NCBI GenBank assembly: GCA_011799875.1
Contig: CM022299.1
Span: 350,034,526-350,098,525, forward strand
Source of the DNA: Thinopyrum elongatum
Lineage: Eukaryota; Streptophyta; Magnoliopsida; Poales; Poaceae
Reading direction: 5' to 3'
DNA: 64,000 nt
The notes under the pieces are model-generated. The model was given only the letters and a program-made list of their open reading frames with translations, searched no databases and was not told the DNA's origin. Below are positions 1 to 11,508 of the stretch, piece by piece. Positions within the stretch are counted from its first letter, which is position 1, and the number at the start of each line of letters is the position of its first letter. The position numbers and the translations under genes are program-made.

Positions 1-987
1 AATATATAAGGTGGTAAAAGGAAAATTACCAGTAATCTCATGAATTGCCTAGTCGGCCCATCGGTGAAAAAAAATCTTTTTTGGGGGTCCCACGAGAATC
101 GGGCCCTGATGAAGTCATGCTCCTGCTGGTCGGTGAACTCAGCCAATGGGTCTGGGATCCCCAGAAGTTCACATTCTGTGTCCTCCTTAGCCCACACGGG
201 CCTCTTTCCCATGTAACCATGACTTCCAAGGCGGTGGTTCCCCATGTTCTTTGCCTGCAGCTGCTTGCCTCTCTCCGACATGGCCTTGGCAGCTTCTTCA
301 TTGCAAGTCTCCTTGAACTTTTCAAAGTCCTCTAGCGTAATTTTCGGATTGTCTGCAACAATCTCGGCGTAGGTTTCATGGTATACTCCAATCGCCTTTT
401 TCACCCTAGTTTTCCAAGCGCACAATGCATTGCTGAACTTCCCTAGGGCTTTGTTGTTGATTTTTTTTCATGGCATCATCTTTCCATGGGTCGACATCGT
501 CATTCCGACCGGGGAACAGGAATCTTGCGTGCAACCTAGTTAGGAGCAGATGCTTCAACTGTTCATTCTTCCGTATTTTTGTGGTGTTGATGTTAGCGGT
601 ATCCCGTAGGATGCATGCTAGTTGGTTGCCGTAACACGCTGCCACTTCCCACGGCTCTGTTGGCTCGTACTCGCCGGGGTGCACCGCCGTGACCACCAGT
701 CTTCCGGTGCCGAGCTCATTTGGGCATCGTGTCCTCTTTGACTTCTTTCCTTCACTAGCTTGGGAGGTCCCACCTTCCATGCTGTCGTTAGCAACATCAT
801 TAGGGCCCGTCTTAGTGTCAGTGTTGGTGGCATCAGTGTTGGCGCCGGCGCCACCACCGTCGTCGTCCGTCATGACAAGGGGGTCCTGACACCCAACTTG
901 TCTCTCCTGATCCGCCAGAAAGTTGAGGTAGGCATGTGCTTGACCTTCTTGGGACTGAGAACCTCCGGCCTCATCATTGTCGGTCAT
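1..987 (-). CDS. TNPA-like second protein of CACTA element (plant transposase, Ptta/En/Spm family), partial
   Basis: The start codon is at 987 and the protein opens MTDNDEAGGS, with an acidic, low-complexity N-terminus. The middle contains H-A-R-F-L-F-P-G-R and a W-K-D-D-A-M-K-K segment. Downstream the frame codes for the family's typical block with GSHGYMGKRPVWAKED around 225-180 and a D-P-L-A-E-F motif near 140. By family knowledge this is the DNA-binding, subterminal-repeat-recognising partner of the CACTA transposase. One extra A in an A8 run (about 464-473, sense strand) shifts the frame after M-K-K; removing it would restore a continuous frame to about 40, where a GTAATT donor lies. The indel may be real or a sequencing error. 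The 3' part lies beyond the window. Confidence 0.8.
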
Positions 988-1130
988 GTTTCCTAGGGTT
1001 CAATGTCGTAGTCGTTTAATTATTGAGCTTTATATAATAAAGTGAATAATGACAAAAAAAGTGACCTTTGTTTTTCCCGAATGTCGTTTCATTCCCGTCA
1101 CGGCAAATCTCGAGCACTCGATATGCCCAA

Positions 1131-1191
1131 CTTTCTAGCACAAGTCATGCCAAAATTCACGGAAAATTTTGGCATGACCTATGCTAGAAAG
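1131..1191. repeat. Near-perfect inverted repeat (hairpin), 27-bp arms
   Basis: The left arm is 1,131-1,157, the loop 1,158-1,164 and the right arm 1,165-1,191. The arms pair at 24 of 27 positions; the only mismatched triplet is CAA opposite CTA near the middle. RNA from either strand could fold into a long stem. Confidence 0.85.
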
Positions 1192-1574
1192 TGCACATAC
1201 AGAGCACCTAAAATTTGCTTGAATGGAAATGAATCAACATTTCCGGCAAAACATAGGTCACTCGCAATTGGTTTCCCTGCAAATGACAATAAGCACTATG
1301 TGCTAAAGTAGCATTTCACTACCATCTGGTACTTTTCATCACAGTGATGCAATAACTTTTACCCACTGTAAGCCCATCATTGAACAGATGCAAGAACAAA
1401 GATATTTTCCATAGCATCTCACAAGCAATGCAGCCACCAAGATCACCGAAATTTTATAATTTATACTACTACTACTACTATGTAACAACCAAAGTCCGGC
1501 ACAACTACAATAGCACAACAATATAGGATGCATCTGTCCAAACATTCTGTAGCAGCAAACTGCCTAATAAAATC

Positions 1575-1815
1575 TGCCTAATAAAATGCTCATTTTAACA
1601 GCAACTCCAAATGGACTCCAATGGACAGCTTTTCATTTTATTTTAACTCCAAATACTCTAGCAACTCCAAATTGACTCCAATGGACAGCAATTGCATTTC
1701 ATTTTAACAGCAAGCATTTCAACACTCTAACAAGCATTTTAACAGCAATATGAACACTCTAACAAGCACTCTAACAAGCATTTTAACAAGCACTCTAGCA
1801 AGCATTGCCTAATAA
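1575..1815. repeat. Short degenerate direct repeats
   Basis: The phrases AACTCCAAATGGACTCCAATG and CACTCTAACAAGCATTTTAAC (and close variants) recur several times in about 240 bp. This is a local, irregular minisatellite in the region upstream of the TNPA-like gene. Confidence 0.7.
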
Positions 1816-1973
1816 TATTTGTTATGCTAGCATATGAAGAGGGAGGGAAGAGGGGGTGGCGCACCTCGGGGTTGGGACCGGGGTCGGGGTCACCGGGGCA
1901 GAGGGGGTTGAGGGCGTCCTTCTCCTCCTCGTCGATCTGCGCCTAGCTTCGATCTACAGAGAGACCAAATTTG

Positions 1974-1974
<1 letters not shown>

Positions 1975-2020
<46 letters not shown>

Positions 2021-2265
2021 CTCGGGGGAGGGGAGCCGGTCGCCGGTGGAGGGTACTGCTCGGGGGAGGGGCGGCACGGGGGGAGGGGCCGGGCCGGGGG
2101 GGTGGACCTAGCTAGGGGCAGGGGGCGACACGGGGGGATGGAGTGTCAGGGCCGCCAGTGGCCGGCGTTGGGGTCGGGTGCGGCGTCGACGGTGGCGTGG
2201 GCGGGTGCGGCGTCGGCGGTGGCGTGGGAGCTCAAAGGAAGGGCATTGACAGAGCGAGAGTGAGA
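1975..2265. repeat. GA microsatellite followed by a purine-rich, G-rich tract
   Basis: About 40 bp of uninterrupted (GA)n starts at 1,978. It passes into G-rich sequence up to about 2,240 and another GAGAG run at 2,250-2,275. Nearly all purines are on the plus strand, so the sense strand of the TNPA-like gene is C/T-rich here. A similar tract lies at 6,541-6,800 in the leader of the transposase gene. Confidence 0.8.
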
Positions 2266-2279
2266 GAGAGGAAAGAGAT

Positions 2280-2450
2280 AGGTGTGGCTCGATCAGTGCT
2301 GTAGGCAACTTAGCTATAGCGTGGCTTGGCAAAACGCGCTATAGTTAAGTTAGCTATAGCGCTGCCCAGCACAAACCGTGCTACTGCTAACTTATTTTTT
2401 TTAAGTTAGCTGTAGCGCTTGTTCCCCTGAAAAGCGCTACTGATCATTAT
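2280..2450. promoter_or_regulatory. Subterminal-type motif cluster between the two CACTA genes
   Basis: The motif AGCTATAGCG and variants (GCGCTATAG, TAGCGCT, GTGCTACTGCTAACTTA) recur about seven times in both orientations. The same motif family fills 6,830-7,221 next to the element terminus. In CACTA elements such arrays bind TNPA. Here the cluster sits upstream of the TNPA-like gene, so it may be an internal promoter or autoregulatory site, or a relic of the terminus of a second element. The function is inferred. Confidence 0.6.
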
Positions 2451-2742
2451 TCTTTTTCTTTCATTTCATTTTCCACAACTTCCTTTCTTTTTCTTTTTAT
2501 TTCATTTGCATTTTTCTTTTTCTTATCTTTCATTTGCATTTCTACAAGTTTTGTATCGCAGGGGTATATATAGCACTACTAGCTAGGGTTTAATTTGGTC
2601 TGTTGGAGCAATAACACCGTTTACCCTCCGGATAATAATTAGTGTATAATATATATTACATCATTTGACCGCTAACGGCGGTATACAAAATAGATACACA
2701 CAAATTATGTTAATTAGTTTGTCAGCTTGGGCGACGACGATG

Positions 2743-5700
2743 CTAAAGACTGATCTTCTTCCCTCTTTTGTTCGTTGTCGAATAATTGAGCCCATGGTCG
2801 TGACTTTTCCTTTTCCAGGGATTACGATCTTTCGTAGGCAATGTAGTCTTCATTCTTCTTTTGACGTATGTTTCATCGTCATCAACATCATCTTCCCTCA
2901 TTGGATCACCGTACTAGTCGTAGTCTTCCTCGTTGGTGACTCCATCCATTCCGGCGATGCTCCTTTTGCCTCTCCTCACGACAACACGGCTGGGATTGCT
3001 CGGGTCGGTTATGAAGAAACATTGTGTCACATGTTTAGCGTGTACCCATGGCTCATTTTTGGCGGTGGCATTGACGGTACCGCTATCGGAGTCGGGTATA
3101 CACATGGTAGTGAAATGTCGGTTTTCTCTTTGTACGTTCTTAGCCCATCTGACACGAAACATCATCGCACTATGCAATCCAGAGTAGTCAAGCTCCTAGA
3201 TCTCTTCGACCCTTCCGTAATATCTTTCAATTACGTTCCCGGTCATGGCTTCCATCGTCACCCCTGAGTTCTGGTTATCACTGTTTATATCTTTGGCCTC
3301 CGTGTAGAACATGTATCCGTTGATATCGTATGCTTGATAAGTCGCGAGGTTGGTCGACGGGCCATGTGCTAAGGTGTATATGAGCGTTTCGTCTGGACAA
3401 CCCTCTTCCGGGTGATTAGCCAGAACTCGCTCTTTGAACCAACGCAAGAAAGTGGAGTTGTGCTCTCTAATAACTTCAACGTCCGTCCTGTGCACCCCAC
3501 GGTCACGGTAGTTCTTTGTGATGGTCTCTTTGTGCAGTGTCACAAAATCTTCTAGCACATCTAGGTGTTGTAGAACTACTAAGTTTGCCCTGTCAAAGTC
3601 GTTTTGTCGGCCCGAGTGGACCACATTCACATCCCTTTGACCGTTGGTATGACCTTCACCTTTGAGCCTTCCACAGTGCTTGTTGACGGGCAAACCAACA
3701 ACAGGGTCTCCGGTGCCTAGATAACTCTCACAGAAAGAGATGCACTCTTTGGTCAAATATCCCTGGGCTATGCTTCCATCCGGACGGGACATGTTACGAA
3801 CGAATCCTTTGATGACCCCATTCATCCTCTCGAATGGCATCATGCTGTGCAGGAATGTTGGCCCTAGGTCGATGATGTCGTCCATGATGTGGACACATAG
3901 ATGCACCATGACATCAAAGAACGCGGGCGGGAAGTACATCTCTAGCTCATTTAGTATGACAACAATCTCTTCCTGTAGCCTATGGAGTTGCTTCACACTG
4001 ATCGACTTTCGAGAGATAGCATCAAAAAAGTGGCATAGGTCAGTAAGCGTCTCATAGACGTGTGTGTTCATAATCCCTCTAAGTGCAACCGGGAGTAACT
4101 GCGTTATCATCACGTGACAGTCGTGAGACTTCATCCCACTGAACCTTTTTTTCTTAGTGTCCAGATATCTACTTATCTTCCCATAGTATCCGGAACTAAC
4201 TTTGATTCCAGCAAGGCACTTGAACAATTGATCAACCTCCTTCGGATCTAAGGTGAAGCAAGAGGGGGGGGGGCAATATTGTTGTTCCTTCTTGTTTACT
4301 TTTTTGTCCCTATCTTCCGTCTCCGTCTCCTCTGATGACTTTTTACCGGGCATTTGGAGATCTTTCCTGATTTTCAAAAATTCCAAGTCTTTTCTTGCCT
4401 TCGGCCCATCCTTGGTCTTCTCCGGCATGTTCATCAATGTTCCAAGCAAACTCTCGAGGATATTTTTTGTGATATGCATTTGATCAAGGTTATGAGGCAT
4501 GTAGAGTTTGGGCCAGTACTCCAAGTCCCAGAAAATAGATCTCATCTTCCATACCTTTAGCAGCGGCTCCGGCGCCTTTTTCTTTGTCTTTCCCGGTGAG
4601 GGGCACTCTTCCCAGTTCTTCAATAACTCATATATTTCTGCACCGCTACGCTTACATGGAGGACCTCGATGCTCAGCCTTACCATTGAATAGATCTCCAC
4701 GCTTTCTCCACAGGTCATCCTTCTCGAGCCATCTTTGATGCCCCATGTACACGATTTTTGAAGACCCGCCATCTTTCGATAGCTGCAGAGAAGTTGTATC
4801 ATCCATGCACCTGGTGCATCCGCAATATCCGTGGCACACCTGGCCGAAGATATAGCCATTACCGAGATAGTCCTGCACCGCTGCGATCAGCGCGGCTCTC
4901 ATGTAGAAATACTCTCCTTTGCTTGCATCCCATGTCTGATGTTGTCCATAAGGTCTGTAGCTCCTCTTTCAGTAACCCGAGATACAGATTTATATCATTT
5001 CCCGGTTTTCTCGGCCCTTGAATAAGCATAGCCATGTGTATGTATTTTTCCTTCATGCACTTCCATGGGGAGGTTGTACATCCATACAAACACGGGACAT
5101 GTGCTATGATTAGTATTCTGGTTGCCAAACGGATTCATGCCATCACTGCTAGCGCCAAGCATGATGTTCCTTGCATCATTTGCGAAAAAATCAAATTCAG
5201 CATTTAATGCTCTCCACTGGCCAGCATCTGCGAGGTGTCTCAGCTCCGGATCATCTCCGTCATCTGGCATCACCCTCTCTGCGTGCCAGCGCATAAGCTT
5301 TGCTTCCTTAGGATCTATGAAATACCGCTGCAGACACGGAGTGATCAGAAAGTACCATACCACTTTCTGTGGAGCTTTCTTTCCGGCCTTCTTATATCAT
5401 GAAGCATTGCACTTCGGACAGATGGTTTTTTCCGCGTGCTCGTTCTGATATATGATGCAATCGTTGATGCATGCGTGATATCTAATGTGTGGCAGATCAA
5501 GAGGGCACACAATTTTCTTTGCCTCCTCGACACTAGTAGGACACAGGCTTCCCGCGGGAAGAACCTTCTTTAGATACTTCAGAAGCTCATCCAGGCTTGC
5601 ATTCGTCCATTTGTTTTTTGCCTTTGTCTTTAGAAGTTCTAGCGTGAAACTCAAGCGGGTCACCTCGGGATCGCAACCATCATACAAAGGAGTCATCAAG

Positions 5701-6176
5701 TCTACCTCCAGTTGCGCCAGTTTGGCCTCCTCTCTAGAAGCAGCTCTATCGCTAGTCGTCTTCTTGCGAAGCAGGTCTCGAACATGCGAGTCCCGCATGG
5801 CTAAACTTAGTAGCGACGAAGACAGTGGCGTGTCCGCATCTTCTCCGCCTTGTACTGCCTCTTCGCCATCGCCATTTCCGAGGCCATCTTCTTCTTCGGG
5901 CCCATAATCGGTCATCTCTTCGTCTGGCCCCATGTCGTTATTTCCTGCCCCGTCGACGTCCTCATCATCATCATCTTCACTTATCCATCGAGTATGGCCA
6001 TCCATGAAACCATGCATGAGCAGGTGCGCCTTGTATTTACCACCCTTAAAGGGGTCGAGCCTGACTCCTCCTTTGCATTTTCGACACGGACATAAAACAT
6101 CCTTCAGTCTTTTTTCATACATGTCGTCCACTGCGGATTGCCAGTATCTTTCCACCATCCTTCCATTGACCTTCAT
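2743..6176 (-). pseudogene. CACTA transposase (TNPD/TNP2 family), broken
   Basis: The reading frame starts with M-K-V-N-G at 6,176, just after a CAG acceptor. A C-P-C-R-K-C cysteine motif is followed by an acidic stretch and the TNP2 catalytic region (protein about 5,400-4,450, including GNDINLYLGLL and the MHITKNILESLLG block near 4,490). A DUF4218-like region (SGMKSHDCHVMITQLLP near 4,130) and a DUF4216-like region (about 3,390-2,950) follow, with a final stop near 2,743. By family knowledge this protein cuts and joins the CACTA ends. Damage: TGA at 5,397-5,399 (apparently CGA to TGA), frame changes near 5,065 and 4,935, and TAG at 3,196-3,198 and 2,914-2,916. It cannot make a full-length transposase as it stands. 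Confidence 0.88.
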
Positions 6177-6540
6177 GATCACCTGCACGTGGAGCAAAAT
6201 ATTGTAACCACGTATGCATGCATGGATCAAATTCATACAAAAATTCAGCATGACCTTCCCTAAACATAGGACATATTGAGTTTGCCCGAAATTCACCAAA
6301 ACGGAATTGAATCGACATTTCGGCAAAACATAGGCAACTCATGTCACCCACATTTCAACAAATACACAATATAGGCAACTCACATGCCACACACAATTCG
6401 GTATATTCTCATATCATGCATATATATATATATAGTTTCGGTCCTATCGCACACACACTCTTTTTTTTTGCTCACCTATGTGTCGAGAGGGATATCAAGC
6501 ACCTTCTTAATTAGCTAGTAGCTCTCTACATATAACTCTA
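6177..6540. other. Leader/intron region of the CACTA transposase gene
   Basis: The region is AT-rich with a short (TA)n at 6,420-6,433 and no protein-like frame. A stretch around 6,300-6,340 (GGCAAAACATAGGCAACTC) matches 1,235-1,275 upstream of the second gene. CACGTGCAG at 6,183-6,191 (minus strand) looks like the splice acceptor of the first coding exon. Confidence 0.5.
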
Positions 6541-6800
6541 ATTAGCTAGGGAGAGAGAGAGAGATAGAGCTAGGGAGAGAGAGGGAGGAGAGGGAGGGCG
6601 TTAATGGAGGGGGTGGTGGAGGGGCAAAGAAGAGGGGGAGGGAGGGCATTAATGGAGGGGCAAAGAAGAGGGGGGGGAGGGGCAAAGAAAGAAGAGGGAG
6701 GAGGGGGAGCATTGAAAGGAACAAGCAAGTGCAAGAGGAGGGGGAGAAAGGAAGGGGGATGAAGAAAAGGGGGGGGGGGAGGAAGAAGAGGGGGGGAAGG
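6541..6800. repeat. Purine-rich (GA/GGGGA) tract
   Basis: About 260 bp are almost pure purine on the plus strand, with GAGAGAGAGA runs and several G7-G9 tracts. This is low-complexity sequence in the leader of the transposase gene; frames across it are compositional artefacts. Confidence 0.8.
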
Positions 6801-6829
6801 TGGTAGGTATTTTGGCTGGCGACCATAGC

Positions 6830-7221
6830 ATTAGCGCTGGTTACCAATGAGCGCTACTGTATGGTCGCCAGCCAAAATATCTACTGCTAAGTTCTACTAG
6901 CTATAGCGCCGGTAGGAAAAACACGCTACTGGTAAAAGTGTACACATAGAAGAAATAACAGTAGCGCGTTTCTGATAACAGGCACTATAGATCCTAAACT
7001 AACAGTAGCGTTGGGTAGACGACCGACGCTGCTAATATTTATTGATCTGGTGGTGTGGTGTGGCACATTTACCAGTAGCGGGCCCAAAAGAAACCAGCGC
7101 TGCTGCTAATCTATACCAGTAGCACTCTTTGTACCCAGCGCTACTGGTAATTACCAGTAGCGTGGGGGCACAAACAAACACTACTGGTAAACTTCTATGT
7201 ATAAGCATTTTCCTAGTAGTG
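6830..7221 (-). repeat. CACTA subterminal repeats and terminal inverted repeat (right end)
   Basis: About ten copies of a core like CTACTGGTAA/TTACCAGTAGCG and CGCTACTG occur in both orientations. The region ends in TTTCCTAGTAGTG at 7,221. It includes back-to-back motifs such as GCGCTACTGGTAATTACCAGTAGCG (25 bp, 7,137-7,161), a palindrome. This is the typical recognition zone for CACTA transposition proteins. Confidence 0.85.
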
Positions 7222-9100
7222 AGAGGGAAGTCCTGGCCAGTGGTAGTATGGTCGGGCTGTGTGGTCTGTGTGGCAGCACAACTGGCTACGGGAGGCAGGA
7301 GCACGCGGTGGTTTGGATGGCTGGAGAAAGAAAATTAGAGGTTAAAGAAGCAGGACGACCGTTGGATGTTACCAATCCAACGGTCACTGGTGATAGAATC
7401 GTTTGTTGACTAAGTTGACAAAGCCCTGCGTACGCATCAACTTAGTAGGGCCACAAGTCAGCCTTTAAATCTGGTGGGCCCTAGCTGTCATGGGGAGCAA
7501 TCGTTATTTTTCACTTAATAAGGAGGCACTTCCTTCCATGCCAAGATATAGCTGGTGGGTCCCAGCTGTCATGGGGAGGAATCATTTTTTTTGGCGTAAT
7601 AAGGAGGCACTTGCTTGCGTGCGGCCATGGACCATGTGGGTCCCAACTGTCAGCCTCTCCATGTACATCCCTCTTCTGATGTTGTCGTTTGTTGACAACG
7701 TTAACCACGCTGTGCCGAGAACACCAACGCGATGGACGATGGCGAGACCCAGGAAGGGAATGACCCGGAGGCGGCGAAGCCACAACAGTGGAGGGATGTG
7801 GGTGAGTAGAGGGATGGCCTGGCTAGCGGTGGGAGTAGTAGGGGGCGGTGAGGCCTACGCGGCAACATAGCCAGCCATGGGAGGAGGGAGCAGGCGGTCC
7901 CGCCGGCACTGGATTTGGCGGCTGGAGCAAGAAGATCAGAGATTGAAGAAGCACGACGGCCGTTGGATTGACATCCAACGGTCACTTCTGCTAGAATTGT
8001 TTGTTGATGTATATAATAAGTAAAAAAATCTTGCATACGCATCAACTTAATAGGCCCACAAGTCAGCCCATTCCCTATTTTTTAACAATTTACAGCTCAT
8101 TTGCAACTTCTTATGCAATTTATTGCAGTTCGTTTTCTTTTTGTTGGCCAGGGCCAGGGTTAAAAATTTAAATGAAATTTCGCATATTTCGGTGGGGTCC
8201 AAACTATTTTTAATGCCAAAATGTTGAGCCGGATTTAAAGTACTTTGAAGATATATTTAAATTAGGTTAAAGCCCAGTGAAATTGGAATGTGAAAATGTG
8301 AAAAAAATCTGAAATTTGAAAGTAATTGCCAATTTGTCGTGTGTTTTTTATATTTATAGCCCATTTCATATTACTTTTAAGATTTGCAGCCGTCTTGAAA
8401 GGGTTGCAGCCCAGCAGGGCGGAGAAAAATAAGTAGGCCTGGGTTGGGTATGCCTGGATTGGGTATTCTTCAGAAAAAATAAACTGGGCTAGCCATTTTC
8501 ACAAAGAAAAAATAGCTAGGCTGGTCATGTGGTGAACGTAAAATAGAAGTCTGGGCTAGACGGGCCAGGGCCCAGTTGAAACCCTGCTCCGTCTCAACAA
8601 TAACAAAAAAAATACTGCTCGAGCAGCTACATCCCAGGTGTCAGCCGATCTTGTGTTGTTCTCTTGTCTATTGACTATACGCTGACTATGTCATGGGTCC
8701 CAGATGTCAGCAAACCACTAGGAGGAAGCATTTTCTTTTTCTATACGCTGATAATGGAGCATATAACAAAAAATGAGGAACTTGCTTGTGTACGGCCATG
8801 GACATGGTGGGTCACTACTGTCATCCTCTCCATGTACAGTCCTCTCCTGATTCCTCTTGTTTGTTGACCATGTTGACAACGCGAGAGGGTGGCGCCGCGG
8901 CGAGTACACCAAAGCGCGCGGAGGACGACGGCGAGGCCTTGGACGTCGGCGTTAGTGATTTAGGAGACGGTGGGGCGGCGATGCGTGCGCTGAGGCGCAA
9001 CCAGCCGTGGGAGGCGGAAGCAGGCAGCCCCGCCGACGCAGGTTTGGTTTTGCGGCTGGAGGAAGATGAGACTGAAGAAACACGATAGACCGTAAAAGCA
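7222..9100. repeat. Three related copies of an unclassified Triticeae repeat
   Basis: A first block (about 7,245-7,475) and a second (about 7,860-8,075) share the series: TGGATGGCTGGAG/GGCGGCTGGAG, AAGAAGCA(G/C)GACG, GCCGTTGGAT...ATCCAACGGTCAC, TTTGTTGA, TACGCATCAACTTA, and CCACAAGTCAGCC. A second module with GTGGGTCCCAGCTGTCATGG and GCGGCCATGGACCAT occurs at about 7,470-7,700 (partly doubled) and again at 8,690-8,900. The part at 8,080-8,640 is AT-rich with no protein-like frame. Short frames in this region look compositional. No transposon termini were recognised. Confidence 0.6.
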
Positions 9101-9119
9101 GCAGGAGTACTTAACAACC

Positions 9120-10728
9120 TTAACTGAAACCAGCAGGGGCACTTAACAACCATAGCTGAAAGTAGTATGAGTACTTATACAGGTTCAACCGTACAAAGCA
9201 CGCCTTGAACAATGCTACTTTGCCTACAGTTAACCAAGGGTGAGGCCACCAAGCCCCAGGACAAGGCCCAGGTGCCACCCCGCGCATCCACAACCTTTTG
9301 AAAGTGGCTTCATCTTGCAATGTGTCAATAAACAGGATATTCGCTTTAGAGCCATGGAAAAGCATGAGCATAACCTTCTGTCCTATTCTCCAAGATGGAC
9401 GGGCCTTCATTAGTTGAGACCACCCATGAATAAGTATCTTTTCACCTCCAAGGGAAATGGAGTAGGTCGACATAAACATCATGTTGTGACCAAGCGCAAG
9501 TCTGACCCGACCATGGTCAGGCATCTGTATAGGAACAATAGAACTAGGCAGTTTCTGTTTCAAGAGGATCACAACTGTAAAACTGTGTATAAGCAAGAGT
9601 TTATGAACAACATATATAACAGAAAACAGCTCATACCATAAGTTTCTTGACACAATTGGACCTATTCAACGTGTGCACCAGTGGCACACATATCCCACGT
9701 GGCCTTCCACCATTAAAACACCCCACAAGGACCTCAAGACGATTAATAAAGTGTAGGAACTGGTGGATGTCGTCCCAGTCAACTTCAGTGTCATCAGTAA
9801 CAGTCGAGTTCTTATAGAGTAACAAATGAGTAGTGTCCTGAACTTTGAAATAACCTACACGTGCCACCAATTATAAGAAAAATTAGTTAGAAGTAGCATC
9901 TTCATGAGAGAAGGGAATCACAAATTGTTGCTACTTCTAAAGTTAAATTATGATTAGTTAGATAGAATAGGTGGATTAAGAAGTAATCGAGGCAACATGC
10001 AAGAACCAGATACAAAACTAACATGGATGAACTACTGGAACGACGTCGGGGTGGAAGATCACAGTGAAGATGAGAGCAGGTTCTGCCATTTCCATCAACA
10101 TTCGTGCGCCAACTTTCAGTCCATAACACTTGAGAAAGTTTATCCAAGTTCGGCCATAAAAAAGCAACGATCTTCTTGGTTCATGAACCCAACTGGGAAC
10201 TTATATCCATGGCTTGTCCTCAATGTGACCATTAAACTAGTGTATTCAGTTATGGCAAGGCCGACCATCTTGAGTACTTGTGTTCTGGCAAAGCAAGGAA
10301 TGCACTGCAGGAAAAATTATATGAGAACACAATGTATTCGCTATCCAAATCTAGAAATAATTTCCTCTTTCACGTCAGTGTTGACCATGGTACTAGTACC
10401 TTTTATCCAAATATAGCAATCCAAATTTCCAAATTAGTCGACAGCATGTTCAAAAATCCCAGCCCTCCCGGATAGAAAAGAGGATTCTAGGAACATACTA
10501 TGCGCGTTTTAAAATCCTGTGTTAGGATGAGAAGGAACAAGTGTGGCGTCTCGCCGAGGGTGCAGAAACCTGTAGGATCCTCGCACTTTGGGCACTACAA
10601 ATGAAACACACTAGATTCAGTGGGAAGAAAAATGCATCAATGGCGGCGGCTGCCATCCTAGGATTACCCGCGACCAAGGGACTAGGATTTATCAGGGATG
10701 GATGAAGAATTCGTACCTGGTTCTCCAT
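9120..10728 (-). pseudogene. B3-domain protein gene, locus A (REM-like, two B3 domains), one frameshift
   Basis: Five exons with GT-AG borders can be read. Exon 1 (10,728-10,717) codes M-E-N-Q. Exon 2 (10,594-10,499) carries a C-P-K-C pair. Exon 3 (10,304-about 10,022) is a first B3 domain (HGYKFPVGFMNQEDRCFF, then WINFLKCYGLKVGARM). Exon 4 (9,854-9,637) is a linker. Exon 5 (9,574-9,120) is a second B3 domain with HGWSQLMKARPSWRIGQKV. The joins of exons 1-2-3 are phase 0. B3 proteins are plant nuclear DNA-binding transcription regulators; REM-like is a family guess. In exon 3 one T seems missing from a T run near 10,155 (T6 where T7 would keep frame), so the locus is either a pseudogene or carries a sequence error. 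Locus B nearby is a paralogue. Confidence 0.72.
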
Positions 10729-10834
10729 GAGAAAACCCTACGCAATCGCCGAGAGGAGGTTTTCTCTGAACAAGCAGACGAGGGAGAAGGTGATTCAGGC
10801 CAGTGAAATATTGCTGCTTCGTCCGTCGAGCTTA

Positions 10835-10990
10835 CTGCTACTACTGGAAAGGTGGGGTTTTTTGTGATTTGACGGCTCATTGGGCATTACTGCGGCGCTA
10901 CGACCGGGGTGAGTCTACTGTGCAGTTGTGCACTCTAATTTAGTGCATGGCACATGGACCCCGTTGCCGGATGCCCCTCATACCAGCGAA
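10835..10990 (-). promoter_or_regulatory. Upstream module shared by the B3 loci (copy 1)
   Basis: The sequence from GGTGGGGTTTTTTGTGATTTGACGG through GTGCACTCTAATTTAGTGCATGGCA to GAAGTAGAAAGGCAG matches 14,430-14,610 almost throughout. The beginning also matches 16,325-16,390. It lies just upstream of exon 1 of locus A and is a candidate promoter, or simply part of the duplicated unit. Confidence 0.6.
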
Positions 10991-11508
10991 AGGAAGTAGA
11001 AAGGCAGGAGTAACTAGTTACACATAAATATATTTTTCATAGAGAGATACTCCCTTTGTAAAGAAATATAAAAATCTTTTATATCACAACTTTATACATA
11101 AGGAAAATCAAGGGGAATGTAGATAACATAATATGGGGGTTCAGATGAGAATATAATACTCAGATAGGCTGACAGTTCTGGACTTTGGGCCACAGGCTGG
11201 TGGGCGTGCATGTTTGGGGGCCCATGTGTTCTAACTTAGCACATTTCATATTGTAAGCGATCGGTACAGCGCTGGTTTTAGATGCTGTCGCAAGGTGAAT
11301 ATAGAAAATTAAATAAAGCACGACAACTGTTAGAATGAAATCGAACGACAGTTCCTAACCAACAATCAGAGTTGCAATTCTTTCAGAATATCCTACGTGA
11401 TAAATAATACTGTCGTACTACTTATACACACAAGGCACTTGTTTCACCATGCCATATTATTACATCAAATGCTCTCGGAGGATAGATCAGTTTGGCAGTT
11501 GCATGCTG
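10991..11508. other. Spacer between B3 loci with a MITE-like fragment
   Basis: The stretch is AT-rich with no protein-like frame. TACTCCCTTTGTAAAGAAATATAAAA near 11,048 resembles the left end of a Stowaway-type MITE, but no matching right end was found. Downstream sequence of locus B begins at 11,508. Confidence 0.4.

Larger units (their letters stand above)
988..1850. other. Leader/intron-like sequence between the two CACTA genes
   Basis: No protein-like frame is visible. The stretch holds a strong hairpin (1,131-1,191), a segment at about 1,230-1,270 related to one at 6,300-6,340 upstream of the transposase gene, and AT-rich short repeats from 1,575. It is best read as the 5' region or first intron of the minus-strand TNPA-like gene. 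Confidence 0.5.
1..7221 (-). mobile_element. CACTA (En/Spm-like) DNA transposon, right part; left end beyond the window
   Basis: The right end at 7,221 reads ...TCCTAGTAGTG on the plus strand, the reverse complement of a CACTACTAGGA terminus. It is preceded by about 390 bp of short subterminal motifs (variants of CTACTGGTAA and AGCTATAGCG in both orientations). Inside, on the minus strand, lie a TNP2-type transposase gene and then a second TNPA-like gene, the usual order in plant CACTA elements. The base triplet after the terminus is AGA; the matching target duplication cannot be tested because the other terminus lies outside the window. The two genes have similar leaders (see findings), so two adjacent related elements cannot be excluded. 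Confidence 0.85.

Noticed and set aside
1856..2263. Plus-strand frame rich in R/E/G (135 residues)
   Set aside because: It runs through a GA microsatellite and G-rich tract; composition alone keeps it open.
2665..3267. 200-residue plus-strand frame
   Set aside because: It lies antisense to the DUF4216-like part of the CACTA transposase, which explains its openness.
6542..6847. Minus-strand frame rich in P/L/S (101 residues)
   Set aside because: It is the complement of the purine-rich tract and has no domain.
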